Positions 16,930 through 25,503 of a stretch of DNA of 64,000 bases are shown here, in pieces (within the stretch, counting starts at the first letter, position 1; each line of letters starts with the position of its first letter). Origin of the DNA: DASZKW01 sp035552775 (GTDB taxonomy: Bacteria; Actinomycetota; Acidimicrobiia; Acidimicrobiales; Palsa-688); assembly GCA_035552775.1 (NCBI GenBank), contig DASZKW010000068.1, positions 23,859 to 87,858 on the forward strand, written 5' to 3'. Below the pieces are notes generated by a model that saw nothing but the letters and a program-made list of their open reading frames with translations, had not been told where the DNA came from and made no database searches. The translations under genes were made by a program, and so were the position numbers.

Positions 16930-18567
16930 ATGCAGGACTTCCCCTTGACGGTCACCCACCTGCTCCGCCACGGCGCGACGGTGCACCGGCGCAGCCAGGT
17001 GCTGACCTTCGACGGTGAGGATGTGCGTGCCGCCACGTTCGCCGAGGTCGCCGGGCGCGTCGAACGCCTGGCCGCCGCCCTGCGCCGTCTCGGTGTCGGC
17101 CCCGGCGACCGGGTGGGCACCTTCATGTGGAACACCCAGGAGCACCTCGAGGCCTACTTCGCCGTGCCGTGCATGGGCGCCGTGCTCCACACCCTCAACC
17201 TGCGCCTCCCCCCGTCCCAGCTCGTCCACATCGTCAACAGCGCCTCCGACAAGGTGATCCTCGTACATTGCAGCGCCGTTCCCATCCTGGCCCGGGTGGC
17301 GGACCGGCTGACCACGGTGGAGCGCTACGTCATCGTGGACGACGCCGGCTCGGGTGCGGCCGGCTCGGGTGCGGCCGGCGACGACTGGTCGGTGTTCGGC
17401 GAACCGCTCGACTACGAGCAGCTGTTGGGCGCCGAGCCCGCTGGCGCGGCGTGGCCCGAGCTCGACGAGCGCCAGGCCGCGTCGATGTGCTTTACCTCAG
17501 GCACGACCGGCGATCCCAAGGGGGTCGTGTACAGCCACCGTTCGACGTTCCTCCACACGCTGGGGGTGACCAACGGCGGTGTCCTGCCCGCCAACGAGCG
17601 GGACAAGGTGATGGTCATCGTGCCCATGTTCCATGTCAACGCCTGGGGGTACCCGTACGCGGCGTGGATGGTCGGCGCCGATCTGGTGATGCCATCCCGT
17701 TTCCTCCAGGGCGCGCCCCTGGCCAGGCTCATCGCCGTCGCCCGTCCCACCCAGTCGGCCGGGGTACCCACGATCTGGAACGAGCTGCTGCGTCACCTGG
17801 AGACCGACCCCGGCGCCGACATCTCCTCGCTGAAGATGGTGACCGGCGGCGGATCGGCGGTGCCCGCCAGCATGATCGAGGCCTACGGGCGCCTGGGCAT
17901 CAGGATGCTCCAGGGCTGGGGCATGACCGAGACCAGTCCCGTCTGCGCCGTCTCCGAACCGCCGGCCGAGTTCGATCCCGACGACGTCGCGTGGCGCGCC
18001 CGCACTGGTCGCATCATGCCCGGGGTGGAGATGCGCATCATCGATTCGGATGGCGCCGAGGCTGCGTGGGACGGCGAGACCGTCGGCGAGATCGAGGTCA
18101 GGGGTCCGTGGATCACCGGCTCCTACTTCGAGGATCCGGCCCCGGAGAAGTTCCGTGACGGCTGGTTGCGCACCGGTGACGTGGGCCACCTCGACGACCA
18201 CGGCTTCCTAACCATCACCGACAGGGTCAAGGACGTCATCAAGTCGGGCGGCGAGTGGATCTCGTCCGTGGAGCTCGAGAACACCCTGATGGCACACGCC
18301 GACGTGACCGAGGCGTCGGTGGTCGGGGTGCCCGACGACAAGTGGGGCGAGCGGCCCCTCGCCGTGGTGGTACGCCGGCCCGGTGCAGAGGTGAGCGCCG
18401 GCGACCTGCACACCTGGCTGTCAGACCGGGTCGTGCGGTGGTGGCTGCCGGAGCGGTGGACGTTTGTCGACGATGTACCCAAGACCAGCGTGGGAAAGTT
18501 CGACAAAAAGGTCATCCGGGCCCGGGAGGCCGCCGGCGATCTCGAGATCGTGCGCCTCGACGGCTGA
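16930..18567 (+). CDS. long-chain fatty-acid-CoA ligase (FadD family)
   Basis: An ANL-superfamily acyl-CoA synthetase of about 545 residues. The AMP-binding P-loop is CFTSGTTGDPKGVVYSHRS, with QGWGMTETSP, GWLRTGDVGHLDDHGF, DRVKDVIKSGGEWISS and the C-terminal catalytic Lys region KTSVGKFDKK. ATG 16930 gives MQDFPLTVTHLL, a common start in this subfamily; GTG 16918 adds four residues. A GSGAAGSGAAG duplication lies near residue 145. Probably an operon with the upstream alcohol dehydrogenase. Confidence 0.93.
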   Translation: MQDFPLTVTHLLRHGATVHRRSQVLTFDGEDVRAATFAEVAGRVERLAAALRRLGVGPGDRVGTFMWNTQEHLEAYFAVPCMGAVLHTLNLRLPPSQLVHIVNSASDKVILVHCSAVPILARVADRLTTVERYVIVDDAGSGAAGSGAAGDDWSVFGEPLDYEQLLGAEPAGAAWPELDERQAASMCFTSGTTGDPKGVVYSHRSTFLHTLGVTNGGVLPANERDKVMVIVPMFHVNAWGYPYAAWMVGADLVMPSRFLQGAPLARLIAVARPTQSAGVPTIWNELLRHLETDPGADISSLKMVTGGGSAVPASMIEAYGRLGIRMLQGWGMTETSPVCAVSEPPAEFDPDDVAWRARTGRIMPGVEMRIIDSDGAEAAWDGETVGEIEVRGPWITGSYFEDPAPEKFRDGWLRTGDVGHLDDHGFLTITDRVKDVIKSGGEWISSVELENTLMAHADVTEASVVGVPDDKWGERPLAVVVRRPGAEVSAGDLHTWLSDRVVRWWLPERWTFVDDVPKTSVGKFDKKVIRAREAAGDLEIVRLDG

Positions 18568-18603
18568 GCCGGCTGGAGAGGGAGCCGGGCGGGCGGCGGT
18601 ACG

Positions 18604-19773
18604 GTGAAAAGAGTCCGGATACCAGACACAGGAGGTGGCTCACTGGGCGATCGCACGGTGGCAGGCGAATCGGCGGCGGACCGACCCGCCGGCGCGCCTG
18701 TCCCCGCCAGCGCGTCGAGAGGCGGAGGAGGCGCGCGCCCGCATGGCGACCTCGAGGCGCTGGCCGGGCGGCGCAGCCGCCGTCTGCTCGCGGTGATTGT
18801 CGTCAACGTGGTGGTTGTAGCCGGACAGGTCGTCGGTGGCCTCGCCGGCCACTCCCTCGGCCTGCTCGCCGACGCCGGCCACAATTTGACCGACGTGGCC
18901 GCAGCCGGTTTGTCCCTCGCCGCTGTGCGTCTCACCCGGCGGGCTCCCACCAGCTCGAAATCCTTCGGTTACCACCGCTCCAGCGTCCTGGCCGCCCAGG
19001 TGAACGCGGCGGCCATCCTGGTGGTCACCGTGCTCATCGGCGTCGGTGCGGTCGACCGGTTCCTTCATCCGAGCGCGGTGAAGGGGTCGGTGGTGCTCGG
19101 CGTCGCCCTCGGCGCCACCGCCGCCAACGCATTGGCCGCGGTCATGCTGATCGAACGGGCCAACCACGACCTCAACATGCGCTCGACGTGCCTGCACATG
19201 GGCGGCGACGCGCTGGCGTCGGCGGGAGTCGCCGCCGCCGGCCTGGCCATCCTGCTCAGCGGGGGACTGCGCTGGCTGGATCCGGCGGTATCCCTCGGAA
19301 TCGCCGTGCTGATCGCCTACGAGGCACTGCGTCTGGCACGGGAGGTGACCGACGTCCTCCTGGAAGCGACACCCGGCGATCTGGACACTCCGGCGTTACT
19401 CACGACTATGCAAGGGGTCCATGGCGTGGACGCCGTCCACGACCTGCACGTGTGGAGCCTGTCCTCGGAGGTGCGAGCCCTGTCCGCCCACGTGGTGCTG
19501 TCCGGTCATCCCACCCTCGAGGAGGCCCAGGTGGTGGGTGAAACGGTGAAGGCCGCCATCGGTGGTCGTTACGACATCGCCCATGCCACCCTGGAGCTCG
19601 AGTGCGAGGCGTGCTTCGATACCGACGACGATCCTTGCGCCATGGACGACCTGAGCGCGCCGACCCGCGCCAGGCCGGCGCCGGACGATGCGACCCCGGC
19701 GCCGGACGATGCGACCCCGGCGCCGCCGATGCCGGCGCCGGAGGTCGCACGCCCGGCGAGAGCGCGCCGGTAG
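18604..19773 (+). CDS. cation diffusion facilitator (zinc/cobalt/cadmium efflux)
   Basis: A 389-residue six-helix CzcD-like exporter. Transport-site motifs are ADAGHNLTD in helix 2 and HMGGDALAS in helix 5. A 55-residue disordered N-terminus and a Pro/Asp-rich tail flank the core, and ELECEACFD near the C-terminus may bind metal. The tail contains an exact PAPDDAT duplication coded by a 21-bp tandem repeat near 19679-19720. GTG start. It ends 5 bases before the SRAP gene. Confidence 0.9.
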   Translation: MKRVRIPDTGGGSLGDRTVAGESAADRPAGAPVPASASRGGGGARPHGDLEALAGRRSRRLLAVIVVNVVVVAGQVVGGLAGHSLGLLADAGHNLTDVAAAGLSLAAVRLTRRAPTSSKSFGYHRSSVLAAQVNAAAILVVTVLIGVGAVDRFLHPSAVKGSVVLGVALGATAANALAAVMLIERANHDLNMRSTCLHMGGDALASAGVAAAGLAILLSGGLRWLDPAVSLGIAVLIAYEALRLAREVTDVLLEATPGDLDTPALLTTMQGVHGVDAVHDLHVWSLSSEVRALSAHVVLSGHPTLEEAQVVGETVKAAIGGRYDIAHATLELECEACFDTDDDPCAMDDLSAPTRARPAPDDATPAPDDATPAPPMPAPEVARPARARR

Positions 19774-19778
19774 CCGGG

Positions 19779-20531
19779 ATGTGCGGCAGGTTCACCTCGA
19801 CATCGAACGTCGAACGGTTGGCCGAGGCTTACGCGGTGGACGAGGTCAAGACCGAGCCCCTTCCCCTGCGCTACAACGTGGCGCCGTCTCAGCTGGTTTA
19901 CGCAGTCGCCACACTCCGCCCGAAGGAGGGACGACCAGACCCCGTCCGCCAGCTGGGTGCCTTCCGCTGGGGGCTCGTGCCGTCGTGGGCGAAGGAGCCC
20001 GCCGTCGCGAACCGGATGATCAATGCCAGGGCCGAGGGGATCGAGTCCAAGGCCGCGTTCCGACGCGCCTTGGCGCGGCGGCGGTGCATCATCCCCGCCG
20101 ACGCGTTCTACGAGTGGCAGGTCCTGCCGTTTCCTTCGAGCGCGGGTGGCAAGGCGAAGAGGTCCAAGCCCGCGTGGGCCGTCCGCCGGCGCGACGGCGA
20201 GCCAATGGCCTTCGCCGGCCTGTGGGAGCTTTGGCGCCCGCCCGACGATCCCGTGGGCGAGCCGCTACGGACCTGCACGATCATCACAACCGAGGCCAAT
20301 GAGGCGCTGGCCCCTATCCACGACCGCATGCCCGTCATCCTGGACCAATCGGCGTGGGACACCTGGCTCGACCCCGCGGAGGAGGATATGGGGCTGGTGC
20401 AGCGCCTCTTGGTGCCGGCGCCGGCGGAGTGGTTCGACGCCTTTCCTGTGACCAGCCGCGTCAACAAGGTGGACAACGAGGGTCCCGAGCTTCTCGAAGT
20501 CGTTCCGCCGCCACGTGCGCCGGCGCTGTAG
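19779..20531 (+). CDS. SRAP protein (YedK/HMCES, abasic-site DNA-protein crosslinker)
   Basis: A 250-residue SOS-associated peptidase-fold protein that shields abasic sites in single-stranded DNA by a covalent Cys2 thiazolidine link. Catalytic Cys2 is in MCGRFT, Asn in RYNVAPSQ, Glu in INARAEG and His in APIHDRMPVIL. ATG 19779 is fixed because Cys must be residue 2. A 20-residue Lys-rich insert follows FYEWQVLP. It lies 5 bases after the CDF gene. Confidence 0.95.
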   Translation: MCGRFTSTSNVERLAEAYAVDEVKTEPLPLRYNVAPSQLVYAVATLRPKEGRPDPVRQLGAFRWGLVPSWAKEPAVANRMINARAEGIESKAAFRRALARRRCIIPADAFYEWQVLPFPSSAGGKAKRSKPAWAVRRRDGEPMAFAGLWELWRPPDDPVGEPLRTCTIITTEANEALAPIHDRMPVILDQSAWDTWLDPAEEDMGLVQRLLVPAPAEWFDAFPVTSRVNKVDNEGPELLEVVPPPRAPAL

Positions 20532-20935
20532 CGGGCCTGCCAAGCGCCGACCTGCCGAGCGCGAGCCTGCCGACCCGGCGTCGGGATCTGGATCGGGGTC
20601 CGGATCGGTCTGGCCGCACGCATAGTGCCGGGCAGGGAGTGACGGCACCCGAAATGTACGGTTGCGCGCGACCCCGGCGACGAAATGCAGCGAATCGCAC
20701 GGTTTCCGTGCGTTGTCGCGCATCCCGAAACGGCGCCCGCGCGCAACGCTTCATTTGGGTGCCCCCCCCTTGCCCCACCGTGCATCCGGCGGCGCCGGCG
20801 CCCCCCCTTGCCCCACCGTGCATCCGGCGGCGCCGGTGCCCCCCGGCAGCGCACACATGGGCGCCCGCGCGCCGGCGCCCCTGCTTCGTCCCTCCCCAGA
20901 ACCAACCCAACTCCGGGCACGACCGCTGAGTCCGC
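20532..20935. other. intergenic region with hairpin and tandem repeats, no gene
   Basis: 404 bases with no convincing coding frame. It holds a CGCACGG-TTT-CCGTGCG hairpin at 20696-20712, possibly a terminator for the SRAP gene, then a GC-rich 38-bp tandem duplication at 20769-20836. Confidence 0.6.
20769..20836. repeat. 38-bp period tandem repeat, two copies
   Basis: The 30-base block beginning CTTGCCCCACCGTGCATCCG is found at 20769-20798 and again exactly at 20807-20836, separated by C-rich sequence. The two copies end a few bases apart from a GGTGCCCCCCGG variant. Confidence 0.8.
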
Positions 20936-21286
20936 TCAGGCGTCGATCGCGGCGCGCAGGTCGGCGAGCCGTCCGGCGTCGAGGGAGTACCAGACCCACT
21001 TGCCCCGCCGGTCGCCGTGCACGAGGCCGGCCTCGCCGAGGATCTTGAGGTGATGGGAGATGGTGGGCTGGCTCTTGCCGAGGGGTTCGACGAAATCGCA
21101 GACGCACACCTCGCCCGCGGGAGCGGCGGCGAGGATCGACAGCACCCGGAGCCGCACTGGGTCGGCCAGCGCGCTGAAGGCTCGGGCCAGGTCGGCTGCC
21201 TCGGCACGGTCCAGCGGCGCCCCCAGCACCGACGGACAGCACACCGCGGCCTCGGTCACCTCGACGCCTGGACTCTGCCTCGCCAT
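20936..21286 (-). CDS. ArsR/SmtB family metal-responsive repressor
   Basis: A 116-residue winged-helix regulator. The recognition helix is SQPTISHHLKILGEAGLV, and the CVCDFVEPLG motif is the alpha-3 ELCVCDL-type metal site. An extra CC pair near residue 17 (AVCCPSV) resembles arsenite-sensing ArsR of the Corynebacterium type. No ars gene is adjacent; the nearest metal gene is the CDF exporter on the other strand 1.2 kb away. It lies downstream of dxs on the same strand, separated by a long inverted repeat that could be its operator or a terminator. Confidence 0.9.
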   Translation of the reverse strand: MARQSPGVEVTEAAVCCPSVLGAPLDRAEAADLARAFSALADPVRLRVLSILAAAPAGEVCVCDFVEPLGKSQPTISHHLKILGEAGLVHGDRRGKWVWYSLDAGRLADLRAAIDA

Positions 21287-21301
21287 CGTCCCATCTCCCG
21301 A

Positions 21302-21408
21302 CTAGTGCCCCCTCCGAGAACCTTGGCGTGCTTGTCGTACCCGGTTTCCCATCTTTGTTCGGCTTCTGCCGAAGACGAGCACGCCGAGGTCCTCTGCAAG
21401 GGCACTAG
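21302..21408. repeat. long imperfect inverted repeat between dxs and arsR
   Basis: Two 35-bp arms (21302-21336 and 21374-21408) match in about 28 of 35 positions. Outer parts CTAGTGCCC/GGGCACTAG are perfect and the inner parts CCTTGGCGTGCTTGTC/GACGAGCACGCCGAGG match in 14 of 16. In the middle TTCGGC-TTCT-GCCGAA (21358-21373) forms a second hairpin. The right arm includes the dxs stop codon. It could be a dxs terminator, an ArsR operator or a small palindromic element. Confidence 0.6.
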
Positions 21409-23300
21409 ACGTCGGCGCCCACGTCCGCCGGCCGGCTCAACGCCTTCACGATGGCCGCGGCGATCCCCGCCCCGTCGAGGCCGAGGGTGGCCAGGATACG
21501 GTGGGGCGGCCCGTGGGGGATGTAGGCGGTCGGGATGCCGAGGGTCAGCACCGGTGGCCCCACCCGGCCCTGGTCCAGGTCGGCGATGGCGTCGGCCATG
21601 AACGCTCCCGCGCCCCCGGTGCGGATCCCGTCCTCGACGGTGACCACCAGGCGGTGGCGGCCGGCGTCGGCGATCATGGCGGGGTCGAGGGGGCGCACGA
21701 CCCGCACGTCCCACAGGCTTGCGTCCACGCCTTCAGCGGAGAGGGAGGCCACCGCCTCCTCGGCCGCCTGCACCATCTTGCCGACCGCGAGCACGCAGAC
21801 GTCGAGGTCGCCGCGCCGGATCAGGCGGGCGGACAGGTCGGAGCCGACCTGCCCCACCGGCACCTGGCGCGCCGCGGTCTTCGGCCAGCGGATGGCCACC
21901 GGGCCCGAAAGGGACAGGGCGGTGTCGAGCATGCCCCGCAGCTCCTGGGCGGAGGAGGGGGCGAGGATGACCATGCCGGGAATCTTCAAGCACAGGGCCA
22001 TATCGAGCACCCCGTGGTGGCTGGGGCCGTCGTCGCCGGTGATCCCGGCGCGGTCGAGGGCGAACACGACGTGGCGACCGTGCAGGCCCACGTCCAGGTT
22101 GGCCTGGTCGAACGCCCGGGAGAAAAACGTCGAGTACACGGCCACCACGGGCCGCAGTCCGCCCATGGCCATGCCTGCGGCCGAGGTCACCGCGTGCTGC
22201 TCGGCGATGCCGACGTCGAAGAACCGGTCCGGCCAGCGGGCCGCGAACGGGAGGAGCCCGGTCGGCCCGGGCATGGCCGCGGTTATGGCCACCACATCGG
22301 GGTGGTTGGCGCCTACGTCGAGCATGGCCTCGTTGAACGCCTGCGTGTACCCCTTCGGGGCGCGCGCCGCCTGGGTGGGCCCGACGGCGGGGTCGAACAC
22401 GGGGGCGTCGTGCAGGCACTTCTCGTCGTCGGTCTCCGCCGGCCCGTAACCCCGGCCTTTCTGGGTGATGACGTGGACCACGATGGGCCCGTCGAACTCC
22501 CCGGCCTGGGTAAAGGCCTGCTCCATGCCGGCGATGTCGTGGCCGTCGATTGGGCCCACGTAGCGCACGCCGAGGCTCTCGAAGAACGCCGGCGGCTCTA
22601 TGACCTCGCGCATGGCGGAGTAGAGGCCCTGCAGTGACGAGTAGGCGAGGGGTCCCACCTTGGGCACCTCCCGCAGGGCGTCCTCGATGCGGGATCGAAC
22701 CGAGCGCAGCCCGGGGTGGAGGCGCAGCTTGGTGAGGCTCTCCGACAGGCGCGACACGGTGGGGGCGTAGGAGCGGCCGTTGTCGTTGAGCACCACGAGA
22801 ACGCGGCTGGCGCTGTGGCCCAGGTTGTTGAGCCCCTCGAACGCCAGGCCCCCGGTGAGGGCGCCGTCGCCGACTATGGCGACCACCCGGCGGTCGGGCG
22901 TGACGCTGCGCTTCACTGCCGCGGCCAGGCCGTGGGCGTAGGAGAGCGAGGTGGAGGCGTGACTGTTTTCCACCCAGTCGTGGACCGACTCGGCCCGGGA
23001 CGGGTAGCCGGATAGCCCGTCCGCCTGCCTCAGGGTCCCGAACATCTCCCGGCGCCCGGTGAGGATCTTGTGGACATACGCCTGGTGGCCGGTGTCCCAC
23101 AGGATGATGTCGCGGGGGGAGCGGAACACCCGGTGCAGGGCGATGGTGAGCTCGACTGCCCCCAGGTTGGATCCGAGGTGGCCTCCGGTGACCGAGACCG
23201 CTTGGACGATGAACTGCCGGATCTCCCGCGCCAGGGGCTCCAGGTCGGCTGGGTCCAGCCGGCGGAGGTCGTCGGGGGAGTTGATCGACTCCAACAACAT
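21405..23300 (-). CDS. dxs: 1-deoxy-D-xylulose-5-phosphate synthase
   Basis: A 631-residue thiamine-diphosphate enzyme joining pyruvate and glyceraldehyde-3-phosphate, the first step of the MEP isoprenoid pathway. Motifs are GGHLGSNLGAVELTIALH, DTGHQAYVHKILTGR, VVAIVGDGALTGGLAFEGLN (ThDP site), DVGIAEQHAVTSAAGMA and HHGVLDMA. Full length. It is divergent from the lycopene cyclase genes with 45 bases between, placing isoprenoid precursor supply beside carotenoid synthesis. Confidence 0.96.
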   Translation of the reverse strand: MLLESINSPDDLRRLDPADLEPLAREIRQFIVQAVSVTGGHLGSNLGAVELTIALHRVFRSPRDIILWDTGHQAYVHKILTGRREMFGTLRQADGLSGYPSRAESVHDWVENSHASTSLSYAHGLAAAVKRSVTPDRRVVAIVGDGALTGGLAFEGLNNLGHSASRVLVVLNDNGRSYAPTVSRLSESLTKLRLHPGLRSVRSRIEDALREVPKVGPLAYSSLQGLYSAMREVIEPPAFFESLGVRYVGPIDGHDIAGMEQAFTQAGEFDGPIVVHVITQKGRGYGPAETDDEKCLHDAPVFDPAVGPTQAARAPKGYTQAFNEAMLDVGANHPDVVAITAAMPGPTGLLPFAARWPDRFFDVGIAEQHAVTSAAGMAMGGLRPVVAVYSTFFSRAFDQANLDVGLHGRHVVFALDRAGITGDDGPSHHGVLDMALCLKIPGMVILAPSSAQELRGMLDTALSLSGPVAIRWPKTAARQVPVGQVGSDLSARLIRRGDLDVCVLAVGKMVQAAEEAVASLSAEGVDASLWDVRVVRPLDPAMIADAGRHRLVVTVEDGIRTGGAGAFMADAIADLDQGRVGPPVLTLGIPTAYIPHGPPHRILATLGLDGAGIAAAIVKALSRPADVGADV

Positions 23301-23345
23301 TTGCCTACGCTACCTGGCGGTTGGGGAAAGGACGGGGCGCCCAAT

Positions 23346-23684
23346 ATGGTGCCCGTCGTGGACCGCTTCCAGTACCTGCTGGTCATGGCAGCCTGCGTGG
23401 TCGGCACGCTCCCATTGGAGTTAGCCCTGGGTGCCCGGGTGTGGCGACAGCCCCTCCGCTTGGCGGCCGCCGTGATGCCCGGGGTGGTGGTCTTCGCGCT
23501 GTGGGACCTGGCGGCCATAGCGCAGCGTCACTGGTCCTTCAACTCCCGCTACGTCACCGGCTGGGAGCTACCCGGGCACCTACCGGTGGAGGAGGTCGTG
23601 TTCTTCGTTGTCGTCCCGGTGTGCGCCCTGCTCACCTTCAACGTGGTCAACAGGGTCCTCGGCCGGTCACGCAAGGGCGGCTGA
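23346..23684 (+). CDS. crtYc: lycopene cyclase domain protein, CrtYc-type subunit
   Basis: A 112-residue, three-helix membrane protein: FQYLLVMAACVVGTLPLELAL, then WDLAAIAQRHWSFNSRYVTG and LPVEEVVFFVVVPVCALLTF. The PVEE(V/I)xFF motif is diagnostic of the heterodimeric lycopene cyclase of actinobacteria. ATG 23346 is used; GTG 23349 is equally possible. One base separates it from the second subunit gene. Confidence 0.88.
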   Translation: MVPVVDRFQYLLVMAACVVGTLPLELALGARVWRQPLRLAAAVMPGVVVFALWDLAAIAQRHWSFNSRYVTGWELPGHLPVEEVVFFVVVPVCALLTFNVVNRVLGRSRKGG

Positions 23685-23685
23685 C

Positions 23686-24000
23686 GTGTACACGGTATGG
23701 GCCCTGGTAGCCGCGGCCGGCGTGATCGCGATCGAATTGCTATGGCTCAAGACGGGTCTTTTCCGAACCGCCGCCTACTGGGTGACACTGGCCATCACGT
23801 GGGCCTTCCAGGTGCCCGTGGACGGGTGGTTGACCAAACTGTCGGCGCCCATCGTCCGCTACAACCCGGCCGAGTTCAGCGGCGTTCGCTTCCCCTGGGA
23901 CATTCCGATCGAGGACTTCGCCTACGGATTCGCCCTGGTCACCCTGGCCCTGGTCCTGTGGGTCCGTAGCGGGCGTACGAACACTACGTTGGGAACGTGA
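23686..24000 (+). CDS. crtYd: lycopene cyclase domain protein, CrtYd-type subunit
   Basis: A 104-residue, three-helix partner starting at GTG 23686. GVRFPWDIPIEDFAYGFALV contains the PIEDxxxxF motif of the second half of the cyclase. In actinobacteria the two subunits together cyclise lycopene ends to beta rings. The stop overlaps the crtZ start by 4 bases (GTGA). Confidence 0.88.
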   Translation: MYTVWALVAAAGVIAIELLWLKTGLFRTAAYWVTLAITWAFQVPVDGWLTKLSAPIVRYNPAEFSGVRFPWDIPIEDFAYGFALVTLALVLWVRSGRTNTTLGT

Positions 24001-24479
24001 CGAGCGACGCCGTGGCATTCGCGGTGGCGTTCATTGCCATGGAGCCCGTCACCTACGCCGCCCACCGGTGGGTGATGCACGGCGCCGGTTGGATCCTCCA
24101 CCGCTCCCATCACGGGGCGCAAGCCGGCCGCCTCGAGGCCAACGACGCCTTCCCGGTGATCTTCGCGGCGCTGACGATCGCGGTCATGGCGCTGGCCACC
24201 GAGGTGCGGTCGCTGCGCCTGCTCCTGGCCGTGGGCGTCGGGGTGACCGTCTACGGGGCGGCCTACGCCTTCGTCCACGACGTGTACATCCATCGCCGCC
24301 TCGGCCGGTTACCGGCATGGCGCCCCCTGGAGCGCCTCAAGGTGGCGCACTCGATCCATCACCGCTTCGGGGGCGAGCCGTACGGGATGCTCTGCCCGCT
24401 GGTACCAAAAGCTCTGCGCGAACGGGCGGCCACGCCTCCCATCGCGTCGAGGCGCTCAGAGGAGAGCAGGGCCACGTAG
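23997..24479 (+). CDS. crtZ: beta-carotene hydroxylase, CrtZ type
   Basis: A 160-residue fatty-acid-hydroxylase superfamily membrane enzyme. All histidine boxes are present: HRWVMH, HRSHH, HDVYIHRR and HSIHH, binding the di-iron centre. It would hydroxylate beta rings to give zeaxanthin. It is the third gene of crtYc-crtYd-crtZ. Its last 121 bases overlap the 3' end of the acyltransferase gene on the other strand, so the tail beyond HSIHHRFGGEPYGM is poorly constrained. Confidence 0.92.
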   Translation: MTSDAVAFAVAFIAMEPVTYAAHRWVMHGAGWILHRSHHGAQAGRLEANDAFPVIFAALTIAVMALATEVRSLRLLLAVGVGVTVYGAAYAFVHDVYIHRRLGRLPAWRPLERLKVAHSIHHRFGGEPYGMLCPLVPKALRERAATPPIASRRSEESRAT

Positions 24480-25474
24480 CCACACACGGGGGCGGCGAAG
24501 AAGGTGGTCACCCCGGCGGGGATTCCCCGGCGCAACCCGACCCGCACCGCGAGGGCGGCGTAGGTCAACGTGAACAGGCCGAGGCAACCGAGGAGCTTCA
24601 CCGACGCCCTGACACCCACGTTGGCGGGGAGCTTGGCCACCGCCTTGACGATCGTGTACGGCACCAGGTGGATCGCCACCCCGGCACCCGCCAGGGGTAT
24701 TGCGCCCGCCATCTCGAGCACCGAGCGCGCGACTTGGAGACGCCCTCGTTTGCCGGCGTCGCCGCCGGAGGGGGCACTGTCAAACACGGCGAGGCCGGCG
24801 TCGTCGGCGACGGCGCCCAGGTCGGCGGCGACCTGGGCGGTGAGGGCGTGCACGCTCGCCGGTCCGTCGCTGCGATAGCCGGGCACGGCGGGGTCGACGG
24901 GGCGGGGCGTCCCGATGCGGACCAGGGCCCGCGATCGGAACCGGCTCTTGTCGTCGTAGACGAGGCCGGCGGGGACGATCACCACGCCTGGGGTCCCGTC
25001 GTCGCCCGCCGCGCCGAGGGCGATGCGGGCGGCCCCGGTGCGAAGCTCCTGGACCCGGGGCTCGTCGTGACTGATCCCCTCGGGGAACACCGCCACCATG
25101 GCGCCCGACGCCAGAAGCTGCCGGCACCGGGCGAAGGACTCCTCGTTGCGCTTCGCGCGCTCGGTGCCCGACGCACCTCCGGGACCCCGGCGAACGTCGG
25201 CCGCCCGGTAGATGGGGATCACCCCGGCCAGGGCGAGCAACGGGCGGATAGGGGCGATCTTCCACAGCGTGGACTTGCCGAGGAACCGGGGGTAGCGGCC
25301 CAGGACGGCGATGAGCACCAGCCCGTCGACCAGGCCGTTGTAATGGTTGGCCACCAGGATCGTCGGTCCCCCCGCCGGCACGCGGGCGCCCCCGGTGACC
25401 TCGAGATCGGAGAAGAACACCCGGACCAGCCCGCCGGCCGCCGCGGACATGACGGTATCAGCGAGCCGGCGCAC
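24359..25474 (-). CDS. 1-acyl-glycerol-3-phosphate acyltransferase-like protein (PlsC family)
   Basis: About 371 residues from GTG 25474; the open frame reaches 25552 but that would overlap the RHS gene. Catalytic block is VANHYNGLVDGLVL, near residue 41, with the HX5D spacing of the two-domain subfamily. The glycerol-phosphate site is FPEGISHDEPRVQELRTGAARIAL. The C-terminal third has two or three hydrophobic helices (GLFTLTYAALAVRVGL). It transfers acyl chains to phospholipid precursors. It is downstream of the RHS gene on the same strand and overlaps crtZ tail to tail. Confidence 0.87.
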   Translation of the reverse strand: MRRLADTVMSAAAGGLVRVFFSDLEVTGGARVPAGGPTILVANHYNGLVDGLVLIAVLGRYPRFLGKSTLWKIAPIRPLLALAGVIPIYRAADVRRGPGGASGTERAKRNEESFARCRQLLASGAMVAVFPEGISHDEPRVQELRTGAARIALGAAGDDGTPGVVIVPAGLVYDDKSRFRSRALVRIGTPRPVDPAVPGYRSDGPASVHALTAQVAADLGAVADDAGLAVFDSAPSGGDAGKRGRLQVARSVLEMAGAIPLAGAGVAIHLVPYTIVKAVAKLPANVGVRASVKLLGCLGLFTLTYAALAVRVGLRRGIPAGVTTFFAAPVCGYVALLSSERLDAMGGVAARSRRAFGTSGQSIPYGSPPKR

Positions 25475-25503
25475 CGGCCGAGGATAGGCGCTGGCCCGGC
25501 TAG

